Source: Cymodocea nodosa (lineage: Eukaryota; Streptophyta; Magnoliopsida; Alismatales; Cymodoceaceae). Taken from it: a stretch of 64,000 bases of DNA. The translations under genes were made by a program, and so were the position numbers. The stretch covers positions 4,528,501 through 4,592,500 of the forward strand of contig CM072347.1 of assembly GCA_036874045.1 (NCBI GenBank), given 5' to 3'. The notes below the pieces were generated by a model, which saw nothing but the letters and a program-made list of their open reading frames with translations, did not search any database and was not told where the DNA came from. Positions 1 through 11,285 of the stretch are shown piece after piece; the stretch's first letter is position 1; each line of letters begins with the position of its first letter.

Positions 1-1337
1 CAATCTGAATTGTCTAGAGTAGCAGATATTGAAAATGTTAAGACTCCAGAAGAGCTAAAAGTTAACCAGCCTTCTACAGAATCTATAGAAGCAAAGTTTG
101 AGAATTCACAGCATGAATCAATGGAATTATCTGTTGAACAAAATGAACAATTACAGACAGATACACCAGCTACAGAATTTGTGGAAAATTGAACTCTGAA
201 CATTCTCTAGAGATTGAACAGATGAATGTTGAGCATATTGACAATGTTCCTAACACTATTGAAGCTGAAGAATCAAGCTTACCTGAGCAGCTTCAAGATA
301 ATATTTTGGAAGAGGAACAACATGACATTCATTTTGAAGAAGAGGTTCCTGAAGATGAATTAAACTCTGAATCACGGCTTTAGGTATCACCTTCTTTGTA
401 TACAATATTAAAAATTCAAGGTAATGCAATTCATTTTAGATCTGAAGAAGCATTGCTGAAATACAATAATCTGATTACATGTCAGATTCTGCATGCTCGT
501 CCAATAAAATTCAAAAATTTAATGGAAATAAGAGATCTATTTGAGTTTCAAGGCCTCATTAAATTCTTGCCAGTAGGAACGAAATGGAAGCAATACACAA
601 AGCTTAATGCAGCTTTTTATAGCAATCTAGTCAAGAATGGAAATTTTTTGAAAACTTAAATAAATGAACAGGAGTTTATATTATCTCCTGAGTTAATTTT
701 TGAAGTTTTAGGATTAAAGAATGAAGGTGTTGTTGTTACCAACAGATTTGACATGATAAGACAACAATAATGGAACATTCAGTCGTTATCAAAAATTCCA
801 GATGTATATTTTGAAATGAGATTAATGGAAAATCTGAATGTAGATGCAAGGTTTATTGCAAATATATTTCATGCAAATTTATTTCAGAGAGTTGGACACA
901 ATTTGGAAGTCAACAGAAGCTGTTTATATGCAACTTATGGCTTGCTGAATAGAATTCAAATAAATTAGTTTGATGTTTTTATGTCTCAACTACAGCATAT
1001 GAGTTCAAAGTTATTTTATGGTGATACTGTATGTAGAATCCTTGCAAGCCAATTGACTTTATCCGACTGGCCCTTTGAAACTAAAGGCATGAGAGCATTT
1101 AGTGTCAAAGATTTGCAAAAACTCCAAGTTATGCATAAACCACAATGACAACAACAACAATAACCTGATACAGACCATATACAACAACAACAACAAAGTT
1201 ATTCAGTTCAAGTAGAACAGCAAACCCAACTACCTCTTGACTTAGATGCAATGTTTAACGACATCAGAAATGATATTAGGCATCTAGGAGATAAAATATG
1301 TAATGCTATAAGTGATATACTTAGGAGGGGTCGATAA
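1..1337 (+). pseudogene. Third ORF of family-1 copia, copy 1 (5' end outside the window)
   Basis: Decayed coding region running in from the left edge. It holds an acidic, Glu/Asn-rich middle part (about 10-380), then a globular part with FEFQGLI near 540, FYSNL near 615, SPELIFEVLGLKNEG near 680-730, a GHN-Y-Y-LNRIQIN stretch near 895-965 and LFYGD near 1015. A CAA-rich Gln tract near 1145-1195 follows, and the end reads SDILRRGR-stop. The FQGL / YSNL / GLKNEG / LFYGD order resembles the plant 'putative plant transposon protein' (PF20167) and ATHILA ORF-1 families; this is judged by pattern only. Stops at about 190, 382, 657, 767 (CAATAA) and 966 (a Trp codon turned to TAG) show it is dead. 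The same protein recurs at 6.45, 27.3, 42.4 and 60.9 kb. It lies between pol and the 3' LTR, where SIRE elements carry an env-like ORF, but no membrane segment is evident. Confidence 0.75.
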
Positions 1338-1756
1338 CTGTTTTTATTTGTTTCTGAATACAAAATGTAATGTTTGTATTACTTGTTTGATTCATTTAAC
1401 AATACATTTTTCTGTAAATGTGTTCAATTATTATTCTTGTTTACAGAAATCATTGTTGTAATTCTCTTATATATGTATATATATTCTCTGTAATTATCTT
1501 TTTGATTAATGACAAAAGGGGGGAGAAATATTATAAAAAGATGATTATGATCTTAATTGCATATATATATTATAAAGGAGATGCTATTTAAATGGTTATT
1601 GTAATCTGACAAATGATAATTAGAAAACTGATACTTATATAATTATTGACATCTGAGAGTTTTAGTTCTGAGAGGTAAAATTTACACAAACAATAGAAAT
1701 AAGCTTAAGTCATAATTGATTTAATATGGTTTTGTCATCATCAAAAAGGGGGAGAT
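1338..1756 (+). other. 3' untranslated region with two polypurine tracts
   Basis: Non-coding stretch between the third-ORF stop and the LTR. A first purine tract (AAAAGGGGGGAGAAAT) lies near 1512-1528. A second (AAAAAGGGGGAGAT) abuts the LTR at 1743-1756 and is the expected plus-strand primer. The rest is AT-rich. Compared with the copies at 8.7-9.2 and 46.1-46.6 kb it lacks a pair of hairpins between the two tracts. Confidence 0.7.
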
Positions 1757-2029
1757 TGTTGAGTATTTTTGTTTTGATGATGTGTGCTGAATGAAAATAA
1801 TCATATTTGCTCAATTACTATTGCTTGTGAAAAGAAATTAAAATCATCAATTAATACAGAAAAAGCTTACTGATATAAATACTTGTCTGTATTGGATCTG
1901 AAGTTAATAACTAGTCGTTTCGTTGCATTAATTTCTCATTTAGCTAAACGATAAGTTAACGTGTGTTTTTATTGAAAAGCATGATATGCTTTAAAGTTAT
2001 ATCTTCTGTATCATGAACAGTGCACGTTT

Positions 2030-2720
2030 AGACAACTCGTTAAGTTAGAGTTTTGTTTGTATAGAGGTCACGTGAGAACTCATTAAGTTAGAGGCTTAAT
2101 GGTTAAAATAGGTTACGTGATAACTCGTTAAGTTAGTGAGTAAAAGAAGAGACGAACTCGTTAAGTTAGTGTTATACACATGGTGAAATTATAAGTTGGG
2201 AATGTTGTATTGTATCACGTGAGGTGCACATGTTTAACTCGTTAAGTTAACATAACTAAACGCGTTGAGTTGCTATATTGAACACTAAGGCAACGCGTTA
2301 GGTTAGCGTTATAAACTTAAGTTGTTATTTTTGCACGTGGTAAAATTCTTATTATAAAAATATTTGTTTATTACTGAATCGGTGAGTTAATATTTTTCAG
2401 AGACATACAGTTGTAACTATACGAAAGGTAACTTAAGTCATGTTTTCAGGTCTTAACATGTGTCTCACTAGTTTTATAATATAAAGAGTTTTTCGGTGAC
2501 TTACATCCGTAACTTTCTGAAACTTAAACTGCTTTCGGTGAGTTATCGTTTAACCTTCCGAAAGAAAGGTTAAGCTGGTTCGTTGAGTTAGCATAACACC
2601 ACGGACTTAGTTTGTTGAGTTAGCTACAATACTTGTCATGTGAAATGGCACATGAGGAACTCATTAAGTTAGAAATGTTAAGTTATATATATATAGTTGT
2701 GTTACTCGTTTAGTTAACAT
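2030..2720 (+). repeat. Array of about 14 degenerate TCGTTAAGTTA-type units in U3
   Basis: Units of the form AACTCGTTAAGTTAG or TTCGTTGAGTTAGC recur near 2033, 2078, 2121, 2155, 2234, 2260, 2294, 2382, 2494, 2535, 2579, 2610, 2657 and 2707, at irregular spacing of about 20-80 bp. CACGTG-type sites (for example 2069-2074 and 2217-2222) are interspersed. The position upstream of the TATA box suggests an enhancer role; that is inference. Confidence 0.7.
2684..2695 (+). promoter_or_regulatory. Probable LTR TATA box
   Basis: TATATATATATA directly downstream of the motif array and about 800 bp before the LTR end. The same TATA run is present at the same place in the LTR at 10048-10057 and, inverted, near 37090, 41180 and 44605. 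Transcription would start about 30 bp downstream; this is inferred from position. Confidence 0.5.
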
Positions 2721-3387
2721 TAAAGTAACGACTTCTTATTACACTAATGAAAAATTTTTGGACGAGAAAGTTTATTTTGCAAGAAATTTTTCAAAGATCC
2801 AAGATTGATGATTAAAGGAAATTCGAAATATAAACGTGGGTTGGAATGTGTGTGTTTCGATGAAGGAAAAAGAAAAGACGTGGAGAAGTGGAAAACTAGT
2901 AGTGATTAAACGTGGAGGATATGCATGAAATGAAGATACAGTATAAAAGGCATAGAGTTCTTGTTGATCAAATCATCCTTGCACACAAAACGAAAAATCT
3001 TTTCAAGGATCAAACCATTCCTGCACACCAAAAGAAAAATCTTTTTCAAGGATCAAAAACACCTCTTCGAGCAAAATCTCTCAAGTGGAAGAAAATTTAG
3101 TGAAGCATAAAAAGGTAAGATTTTCGTCATTGAAGATTTGAAGTATTAGAAGAAAGAAAATTCGATGAAGCATAAAAAGACAAGATATTCGTCACTAAAG
3201 AATTACTGAAGAAGAAAGAAGAAGAAGAAGAAGAAAGATCTCAAACAGGGAGAAATGTTTTAAATTCCGTAAATTAGTTTTTTTTGTTTGTAGTTATGAA
3301 ATTGTATAGATGAAACATGGTATCGAAATATAATTGCATCTACAATTCCTGAGGAGAATTGAATTGTATATTGTAATTGAAACCTTG

Positions 3388-3393
3388 AATAAA
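3388..3393 (+). promoter_or_regulatory. Possible polyadenylation signal in the LTR
   Basis: AATAAA in the context CTTGAATAAAAATG, about 120 bp before the LTR end and conserved in every family-1 LTR of the window (inverted as TTTTTATTCAAGG in minus copies). Confidence 0.4.
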
Positions 3394-3512
3394 AATGATT
3401 TTATGAAAACAATATCTCGACTTGTTTTTGAGTTTTAAGGTTTCAGTTATATTTCAGAAAATAATAAAAATACACAATTCACCCCCCTCTTGTGTAGCCA
3501 TACGATCCTACA

Positions 3513-4856
3513 TATGAGAAACAAAACTAGATTAGTTGCACAAGGGTATACATTGGAAGAATGACTAGATTATGATGAAACATTTGCTCCTATGGGTAGG
3601 TTAGAAAGTATTAGAATATTATTGGCATATGCCTTTTATATGGATTTTAAATTATATCAAATGGATGTAAAGAGTGCATTTCTAACTGGTTTAATTAATG
3701 AAGAAGTCTATGTAAAACAACCACCTGGATTTGAAGATATTAAAAATCCTGACTTTGTGTATAAATTGAAGAAAGCCTTATATGATTTGAAGCAAGTACC
3801 TCGATCATGGTATGAAAGATTATCTACTTTTTTAATAGAACAAGGTTATATCATGGGAAAAGTGTATCATACTTTATTTATCAAGAGAGATGGTAAAGAT
3901 CAAATTGTTGTTCAAATATATGTGGATAATATAATCTTTGGAGCAACTTCTGATAAACTGATAAAAATATTTTCTGACGAGATGACTAGTCAGTTTGAAA
4001 TGAGTATGATAGGAGAACTTTCATATTTTCTAGGACTTCAAATTAGGTAAATGGATAAAGGTATATTTTTAAATCAGGAAAAATATGCAGATGAAATGCT
4101 TAAGAAATTTAATTTTAATGATACAAGGATTCGAGAAACTTCTATGAGTACTTCTTTAAAGTTAGAGATTGATGACATAGGAAAATCAATAAATTAAAGA
4201 AAATATAGAAGTATGATTGGTTCTTTACATTATTTGACTGCTAATAGACCTGATATTATGTTTGTTGTGTGTGTTTGTGCTGGATTTCAATCTAATCCTT
4301 AAGAATCACACTTAATTGTAGTTAAAAGAATATTTAGATATATACAAGGAACTAAAAATTTCAGACGGTATTATTCTAAGGATAGTTCAATAGATCTTAT
4401 AGGATATATTGATGCTGATTATGCAGGATCGAAATCTGATAGAAAGAGTACTAGTGGCACGTGTCAATTATTGGGAAATAATTTAGTGTCATGGTTTAGT
4501 AAAAAGTAAAACTATGTAGTACTTTCTACTACAAAAGCTAAATATGTTACTACTACACTATGTTGCACTCAGATTCTATGGATAAGCATATAGAGGTTAG
4601 ACAAAGCTAAATATGTTACTGCTACTCTCTTAATTCTGCAATAAATCTTTCCAAAAATCCTGTATTACATTCTAGAGTAAAGCATATAGAGGTTAGACAT
4701 CATTTTCTAAGAGATAACGTAATTAAAGGAAAAATAAAATTAGAATTTGTGTCTAGTAAAAATCAATTAGCTGATATATTTACAAAACCTCTAGATGAGA
4801 ATACATTCTGCAACATAAGATTAAATTTGGGTATTTGTAGGCTATGTGATGTGTAA
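3513..4856 (+). pseudogene. Family-1 copia reverse transcriptase and RNase H fragment
   Basis: Starts inside RT ([22 protein letters not shown] changed by a stop at 3564) and runs to the natural end of RNase H (FTKPLDE near 4780, then LGICRL, stop at 4854-4856). RT motifs are QMDVKSAF near 3660 and a damaged active site, YVDN instead of YVDD, near 3920. Further stops lie near 4048, 4195, 4300 and 4507. Around 4540-4640 a piece of RNase H (AAAGCTAAATATGTTACT) is duplicated with flanking rearrangement. The open stretch at 3592-4050 is the best preserved part. It is a dead pol 3' end, cut at the left by the LTR. Confidence 0.9.
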
Positions 4857-6109
4857 AATGCTTAAACTCCACAAAAAGATAAATATTATTGATGATGTTG
4901 TTCACCTCATAAATATTATGTACTTATCATAAATATCTAAGTAATATCTAAATTGTTGCTTAAGATACTATATATTTATTATAAAATCATAGTAGTATCT
5001 TATTGATTTTAAGTAAGTTATCAATTTTAATGATTTTCACGATTTTAAGTGGAAGTGTAAATGAAAAACATTAAATACTGCTGAAATTCTGAAATTTTGA
5101 TTAAGTGTTTTCTTTGAATCGAGGAAAGTGCATATGATCATGCATAAATTTGACTTAATTGATTAAACTTGTAGAATAATTTATATGTAAATCATCTTAA
5201 ACTGTTAATCAAAAGTAAGAACTTATTGAAACTGATTCATATTTTCAGTAAAATCATAGAAGTAAAAATTGTATGAGATTTGTGTTTTATTACATCTGTA
5301 TTAATGGAATACATATATACTGTGCTTAAAATGAAAAGTGCTTACAAAGTGAAAATCTTCGAGAGTTTATTGATTAGTTTGATCACTAGCCTTTTGTACT
5401 TGAGTAGATAGGTATGTAAGGATTGTTGTCCTCAAAAAGGATTCTTTAAATCTGGCAACTTAAGGTCTTGATCAGATCTGGGATTGTTGATTGAAATCTC
5501 ATTACACGGGTACATTAGAAAGCTCTTGTATGATTCAAGCTTTCCAAAGTAACTTTAAAAAAAAAAAAAATTATGAATATTTACTATTTTGAAAAAAAGA
5601 AGAAGAAGGTGTTTCATTAATTACAGATATCTTTGAATTGAATATAGTTTCTACCAATATGACTACTGATTTATTGAATCAAAATTAGTACTTTTGAAAA
5701 TGTTTATTTGAGATACATTCTTTTATTCTCTTTGAATTAATCATATTGAGTTCAAAGTTGTGTTTTGATTCATATATAGTAGGAATTGATTCTTGATATC
5801 ATTTTTGATGAATTCAGGATAACGGAAGTTTTTGAAAAGAAAATTTAAAAGTCTAGTTATACTTAACATCTATTGTTATACAAGTATATTTTGTATGTTA
5901 TTGAATATATAAGAAGTATATTTGTAGGGGGAGGATTAATAATGTTCAAAACAGAGTAATACAATTCAGAATACAAATCTTGGTTAATCTGAATTAAAGT
6001 CCTCTTAAGATCTAGATGAAACAATTTAAAAAGACAAACAAACTATTTTAGATTCATAAGAAGAGAATGTTAGAATAGTTTACAATGTTCTCAAGATAAT
6101 GTTAAGTGT
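4857..6109 (+). other. Spacer between RNase H and third ORF, containing repeat segment R (copy 1)
   Basis: No coding region is supported. From about 4950 to 5960 it matches 31.9-33.06 kb, and from about 5340 to 6055 it matches 11.29-12.0 kb. Landmarks are GAGAGTTTATTGATTAG near 5360, CTTTTGTACTTGAGTAGATAG near 5393, GATCAGATCTGGGATTG near 5471 and a purine tract TTGTAGGGGGAGGATTAAT near 5926. The function is unknown; it may be a long untranslated spacer of the element. Confidence 0.55.
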
Positions 6110-6450
6110 AGCATGTGTGTTGTCTTCGGAAGGTTTCAGTTGAAAGCATCCGAAACTTGTTTTTTTTTGTACTAACTAAATGTTATGTTATATAAGGTAA
6201 CGTGTAAAACTACATCTAGACAGCGTTTTACTCATTAGGTTAGTTAACTGAACGAGTTATATTGGAATTCATCGGGTACCTCGATTGAATAAACTATATT
6301 CAATACTCATTTGAAATCCAAACCCGACTTATACACGTTGAGTTATTCACCTAAAAACTCTATTTATACACTTATTACACGGACACTTAGATTATTCGTA
6401 AACTTTGTCAAGAAAATCTTTCCCACTTGTTGTTGTTACAACCTGCGACG
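6110..6450 (+). promoter_or_regulatory. Motif array and TATA-like box upstream of third ORF copy 2
   Basis: Contains GGAAGGTTTCAG, TCATTAGGTTAG, AACGAGTTATA and CGTTGAGTTA units, then CTATTTATA near 6359, about 90 bp before the ATG at 6451. The layout (array, TATA-like box, ATG) also occurs before other third ORFs in the window and could be an internal promoter. No expression evidence can be seen in sequence. Confidence 0.35.
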
Positions 6451-8721
6451 ATGGTCTCCAAGTTCTACAAAGGTCGTGGCAGAGGAAAAGGCAAAAGTAG
6501 AGGAGATGCAAAAGGAAAAGAAATAGATACTGATGAAGTTCCACGAACTTAGTTCAAGAAAATACTTCGAGTGGACAAAAGGTTAGCAGAAATTTATAGA
6601 GATTACTTCTTTCCTCAAGGTATATACTAGATGAAGTTAGACAAGAGCATCAAAATACTAATGAAAATATTACATACATGGGTATTCGTAGTAAATTTGA
6701 TAGAGAATACAGAATGAAATGTACTGAGATTGCATTTCTTGAGCTGTATGCAAAATATTTGGAAAAAGGTGTAGGTACATCAACTAGAATTCCTCAAATA
6801 CCTATAAATGGTACAAAACTACATGCATTTGAGGAAGAGCATGAATCAGCTGTCCCTACTCCTTTATATTCAAAACAAGTAGAATCACATATTGCTATAG
6901 ATAAAAGAAAAGTTGACAGTCTTCGAAAGGCTATAGCAATAGAAAGTGCTTTTTAAGAATTAAAGTAGAAAACTTTTCTAGAGCAATTTGAAAAGAAAAC
7001 AGCAATACTTGCAGAGGAGAAACAAAAATGTTATAGAAGAAGAAAAGTTAGAAAAATTATGTTTATAGAAACAAAGTCTATTGGACAAGGACAATCAGAT
7101 GAGCATTTATTTCCAAAGGACAATGTATATCTAGACATTGTACCTTATAGTGCATCTGATAAACTCATCAGTTCTGAGCATATTGAAACTGATGATGATA
7201 ATGAGACTTTATTTTCTCTTGCTAGAAAACTTGAGAAGAAATGTAAGTCAAATATGAGCTCAAGTTTTTCTATAACTACAAGTCCTGATGATGCAGAAAT
7301 TGAAAAATCAGAGCATCAGGCACTTGACAATGAACAAGCTATTGCAGATATAATTGACAAATGTTGAGGCAGTAACTAGTTCACAGGTTGAATTGTCTAG
7401 AGTAGTAGATATTGAAAATGTTAAGACTCCAGAAGAGCTAAACGTCAACCAGCCTTCTTTAGAATCTATAGAAGCAGAGTTTGAGAATTCATAGCATGTA
7501 CAAATGGAACTATCTGTTGTAAAAGTTGAAAAATTACAAGCAGATACACAGGATGATGAATTTGTGCAAAATTTGAACTCTATATTTTCTATAGAAACTG
7601 AACAAATGAATGTGGCGGATATTGAAAATGTTCCCTACACTGTTGAAGTTGAAGAATCAAGTGTACATACGTAGCTTCAAGAAAATGTTTTCATAGAGGA
7701 ACAACATGACATTCATTTTGAAGAAGAAGTTCCTGAAGATGAATTAAACTCTAATCATGGCTTCAGGTATCACCTTCTTTATGTACAGTTTTACAAATTC
7801 AAGGAAATTCAAAACTCAATTTATTTTAGATCTAAGGAAGCATTACAAAAATACAATAATTTGATTACATGTCAGATTCTACATGCTCGACCAATAAAAT
7901 TCAGAAATTTGATTGATATGAGAGATTTATTTGAGTATCAAGGCCTCATTCAATTCTTGCCAGTTGGAACAAAATGAAAGTTGTATAAAGAGCTTATTGT
8001 AGCTTTTTACAGTAATCTGGTCAAGAATGAAAATATACTGACAACTCAAATAAATAAACAGGAGTTAATATTGTCTCCTGAATTAATTTTTGAAATTTTG
8101 GGATTAAAGAATGAAGGTGTTGTTGTTACAAATAGATTTGACATGATTAGACAACTAGAATGGAACATTCAGTCTTTTTCAAATATTCCAGATGTATATT
8201 TTGAAATAAGACTCATGGAAAATCTGAATGCAGAGGCAAGGTTTATTGCAAATATATTGCATGCTAATTTATTTCAAAGAGTCGGACACAATATGGAAGT
8301 CAGCAAAAGCTGTTTATATGCAACTTATGGTCTAATGAATAGAATTCAAATCAATTGGTTTGATGTTTTTACTTCTCAACTACAGCATATGAGTTCAAAG
8401 TTATTTTATGGTGATGCTGTATGTAGACTCCTTGCAAGCCAATTGAATTTATCCGATTAGCCCTCTGAAACTAAAGGCATGAGAGCTTTTAGTATAAAAG
8501 ATTTGCAAAAATTCCAGGCCATGCGTAAACCTCAACGACAACAACAACAACCTGATTGTACAGACCATATACAACAACAAAGTTATTCAGTTCAAGTAGA
8601 ACAATAACCCTAGCTACCTTCTGACCTAGATGATGTACTTAACGACGTCAGAAATGATATTAGGCATCTAGGAGATAAAATCTATAATACTATAAGTGAT
8701 ATACTTAGGAGGAATAGATAA
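6451..8721 (+). pseudogene. Third ORF of family-1 copia, copy 2 (full length, broken)
   Basis: The start at 6451 opens a basic head (MVSKFYKGRGRGKGKSRG), also seen at 42453. Then come an N-terminal helical part, a charged coiled-coil-like segment (LRKAIAIESA near 6930, EKKTAILAEEK near 6995), an acidic middle (7059-7700), and the globular domain at 7800-8460 with GLKNEG, NRIQINWFDVF and LFYGD. A Gln-rich tail follows, and the end reads NDIRHLGDKI...SDILRRNR-stop. The best preserved blocks are 7059-7367 and 7981-8460. Stops near 6550 (Trp to TAG), 6627, 6954, 7364 (with a frame change), 7492 and 8458 kill it. The domain assignment (PF20167 / ATHILA ORF-1 type) rests on pattern. Its biochemical role is unknown. 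Confidence 0.8.
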
Positions 8722-9247
8722 CTACTTGTTTGCTTGTATCTAAATACAAAATGTAATGTTTGTATTCATTGAACAATACATTTTTTTGTAAATGTTTACC
8801 ATTCTTATTATTGTTTACAGAAAGCATTGTTGTAAATATATCTCTTACTATATATTCTGTGTAATTATCTTTTTGATTAATGACAAAAAGGGGGAGAAAT
8901 GTTATAAAAAAAGATGATTATGATTTTAATTGCATATAGTATAAAGGGAGATGATATTTATGGTTATTGTAATCTGATAGATGATAATGTAATCTGAAAG
9001 AAAATTATATGGTTATTAAATTATATAATGAAAGGTAGAGAAATGATACTTATGTAATTATTGACATCTAAAAGTTTTCTTTCCGAGAGGTGAAATTTAC
9101 ACAAATAATAGAAATAAGCTTAAGTGAACTTAAGTCAACAAACTTGTTTGTTGAATTAAAAGTTAACCCAACAAAGGTGCTTTGTTGAGTTAAATATATT
9201 TCATAATTGATTTAATATGGTTTTGTCATCATCAAAAAAGGGGAGAT
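8722..9247 (+). other. 3' untranslated region with two polypurine tracts and hairpins
   Basis: The first purine tract (AAAAAGGGGGAGAAAT) is near 8885-8900 and the second (AAAAAAGGGGAGAT) abuts the LTR at 9234-9247. Between them, 9118-9200 holds ACTTAAGT-type palindromes, an inverted repeat around AACAAACTTGTTTGTT and a second around CAACAAAGGTGCTTTGTTG. The same hairpins occur at 46505-46582 and inverted at 37923-37998. Confidence 0.6.
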
Positions 9248-10886
9248 TGTTGAGTATTTTGTTTTGATGATGTGTGCTGAATGAAAATAATCATATTTGC
9301 TCAATTACTATTGCTTGTGAAAAGAAATTAAAATCATCAATTAATAGAGAAAAAACTTATTGATATAAATACTTGTTTGTATTGGATCTGAAATTATACT
9401 AAGTTTATAACTAGTCATTTCATTGCATTAATTTCTCATTTAATTAAATGGTAAGTTAATGTGTGTTTTTATTGAAAAGCATGATATGTTTTAAAGTTAT
9501 ATTTTTTGTATCATGAATAGTGCACGTTTAGACAACTTGTTAAGTTAGAGTTTTGTTCGTATAGAGATCACGTGAGAACTCGTTAAGTTAGAGGCTTAAC
9601 TGTTAAAATAGGTCACGTGAGTACTCGTTAAGTTAGTGAGTAAAAGAAGAGACGAACTCGTTAAGTTAGTGTTGTACATGTGGTGAAATTATAAGTTACG
9701 AATGTTATATTGTATCTCATGAGGTGCACATGTTTAACACGTTACGTTAACATAACTAAATGCGTTGAGTTGCTATATTGAACACTAAGGCAACGCGTTA
9801 GGTTAGCATTATAAACTTAAGTTGTTATTTTTGCACGTGATAAAATTCTTATTATAAAAATATTTGTTTATTAATGGTTCGTTGAGTTATCTGTAATATA
9901 ACGGAGATGGTTCGTTGAGTTATCGTAACACAACGAAGATAGTTCGTTGAGTTATTGTAACACCATGGAGATAGTTCGTTGAGTTAGCTACAGTACTTGT
10001 CACGTGAGTTGGCACATGAGCAACTCGTTAAGTTAAAAATGTTAAGTTATATATATACTTGTGTTACTCGTTTAGTTAACATTAAAGTAACGACTTCTTA
10101 TTATACTTGATGAAAAATTTTGGAAGAGAAAGTTTATTTTGTAGGAAAATTTTCAAAGATCCAAGATTGATAATTAAAGAAAATTTGAAATGTAAACGTG
10201 GGTCAGAACATGTGTATTTCGATGAAGGAAAAAGAAAAGACATGAAGAAGTGGAAAACTGGTAGTGATTAAACGTAGATGATATGCATGAAATGAAGATA
10301 CAGTATAAAAGGCATAGAATTATCGTTGATCAGTTATCCCTACACACTAAAAGAAAAATTTTTTCAGGGATCAAAAACACCTCTTTGGGGAAAAGCTCTT
10401 AGGTGGAAGAAAGTTCAGTGAAGTAGAAAAAGGTAAGATATATGTCACTAAAGATTTGAAGTATCAGATGGAAAAAATTCAGTGAAGTAGAAAATGTCAG
10501 ATTTACGTCACTAAAGATTTAAAGTATTAGAAGAAAGCAAATTCGGTGAAGTAGAGCAAGACAAGATATTTGTTACTGAAGAATTGCTGAAGAAGAAAGA
10601 GAAGAAGAGGAAAGATCTCAAACAGGGAGAAATGTTTTAAATTCCGCAAATTAGTTTAATTTGTTTGTAGTTATGAAATTATATAGATGAAATATGGTAT
10701 TGATATATAATTGCATCTATAATTTCTGAGGAGAATTGAATTGCATATTGTAATTGAAACATTGAATAAAAATGATTTTATGAAAATAGTGTCTCGACTT
10801 GTTTTTGAGTTTTAAAGTTTCAATTATATTCGAAAATAATGAAAAACACAATTCACCCCCCTCTTGTGTAGCCATACAATCTTACA
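9248..10886 (+). repeat. Family-1 copia LTR, 1639 bp
   Basis: Starts TGTTGAGTATTTTG after the purine tract and ends CATACAATCTTACA. It has the same order as the LTR at 1757: motif array about 9530-10080 (including three TTCGTTGAGTTATC-type units near 9895-9960), TATA run 10048-10057, purine-rich U5 and AATAAA near 10766. It is somewhat shorter through small deletions. It is the 3' LTR of the element carrying third ORF copy 2. Confidence 0.88.
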
Positions 10887-11285
10887 TATCAAATGGAAGA
10901 AAATTCAGTGAAGTAGAAAATGTTAGATTTATGTCATTGAAGATTTAAAGTATCAGAAGAAAGCAAATTCGATGAAGCAGAGAAAGACAAGATATTCATC
11001 ACTGAAGAATTGATGAAGAAGAAAGAGAAGAAGAAGAAGAAAGATCTCAAATAGGGACAAATGTTTTAAATTCCGCAAATTAGTTTTCTCTGTTTGTAGT
11101 TATGAAATTGTATAGATGAAACATGGTATAGATATATAATTGCATCTACAATTTCTGAGGAGAATTAAAGTGTATATTGTAATTGAAACCTTGAATAAAA
11201 ATGATTTTATGAAAACAGCGTCTCGACTTGTTTTTGAGTTTTAAAGTTTCAATTATAATCAAATTGTTGAAAAATACAATTCACC
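10887..11285 (+). repeat. Truncated family-1 LTR 3' end directly after a complete LTR
   Basis: A second copy of the last ~400 bp of the LTR in the same orientation: GGAAGAAAATTCAGTGAAG, the GAAGAAGAA run, ATTCCGCAAATTAG, TTGAATAAAAATG and AATTCACCTCCCTTACG. It then breaks into segment R. It looks like the edge of another element left by unequal recombination or insertion; no target duplication is recognised. Confidence 0.7.

Larger units (their letters stand above)
1757..3512 (+). repeat. Family-1 copia LTR (3' LTR), TG...CA, 1756 bp
   Basis: Starts TGTTGAGTATTTTTG directly after the polypurine tract and ends TACGATCCTACA. The same terminus is followed by a primer-binding site at 24.3 kb, which fixes the LTR end. 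The left half (U3) carries a motif array. A TATA box lies near 2684 and an AATAAA near 3388, giving U3-R-U5 order. A GAAGAAGAA microsatellite lies near 3200-3235. The small ORF at 2912-3100 falls inside U5 and is not believed to be a gene. The LTR abuts an RT fragment of the same family at 3513, so its element seems inserted in, or fused to, another copy. Confidence 0.9.

Noticed and set aside
2030-2720. CRISPR-like array of short repeats
   Set aside because: Units are degenerate, unevenly spaced and often inverted, lie inside LTRs of a plant retroelement, and no cas genes are present.
2912-3100. ORF in U5 of family-1 LTR (also at 23717-23908)
   Set aside because: Part of the LTR transcript leader; Lys-rich and not conserved in frame among LTR copies.
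1757-10886. LTRs at 1757 and 9248 as the two ends of one element
   Set aside because: Both are preceded by a third ORF and polypurine tract and neither is followed by a primer site, so both are 3' LTRs of separate copies.
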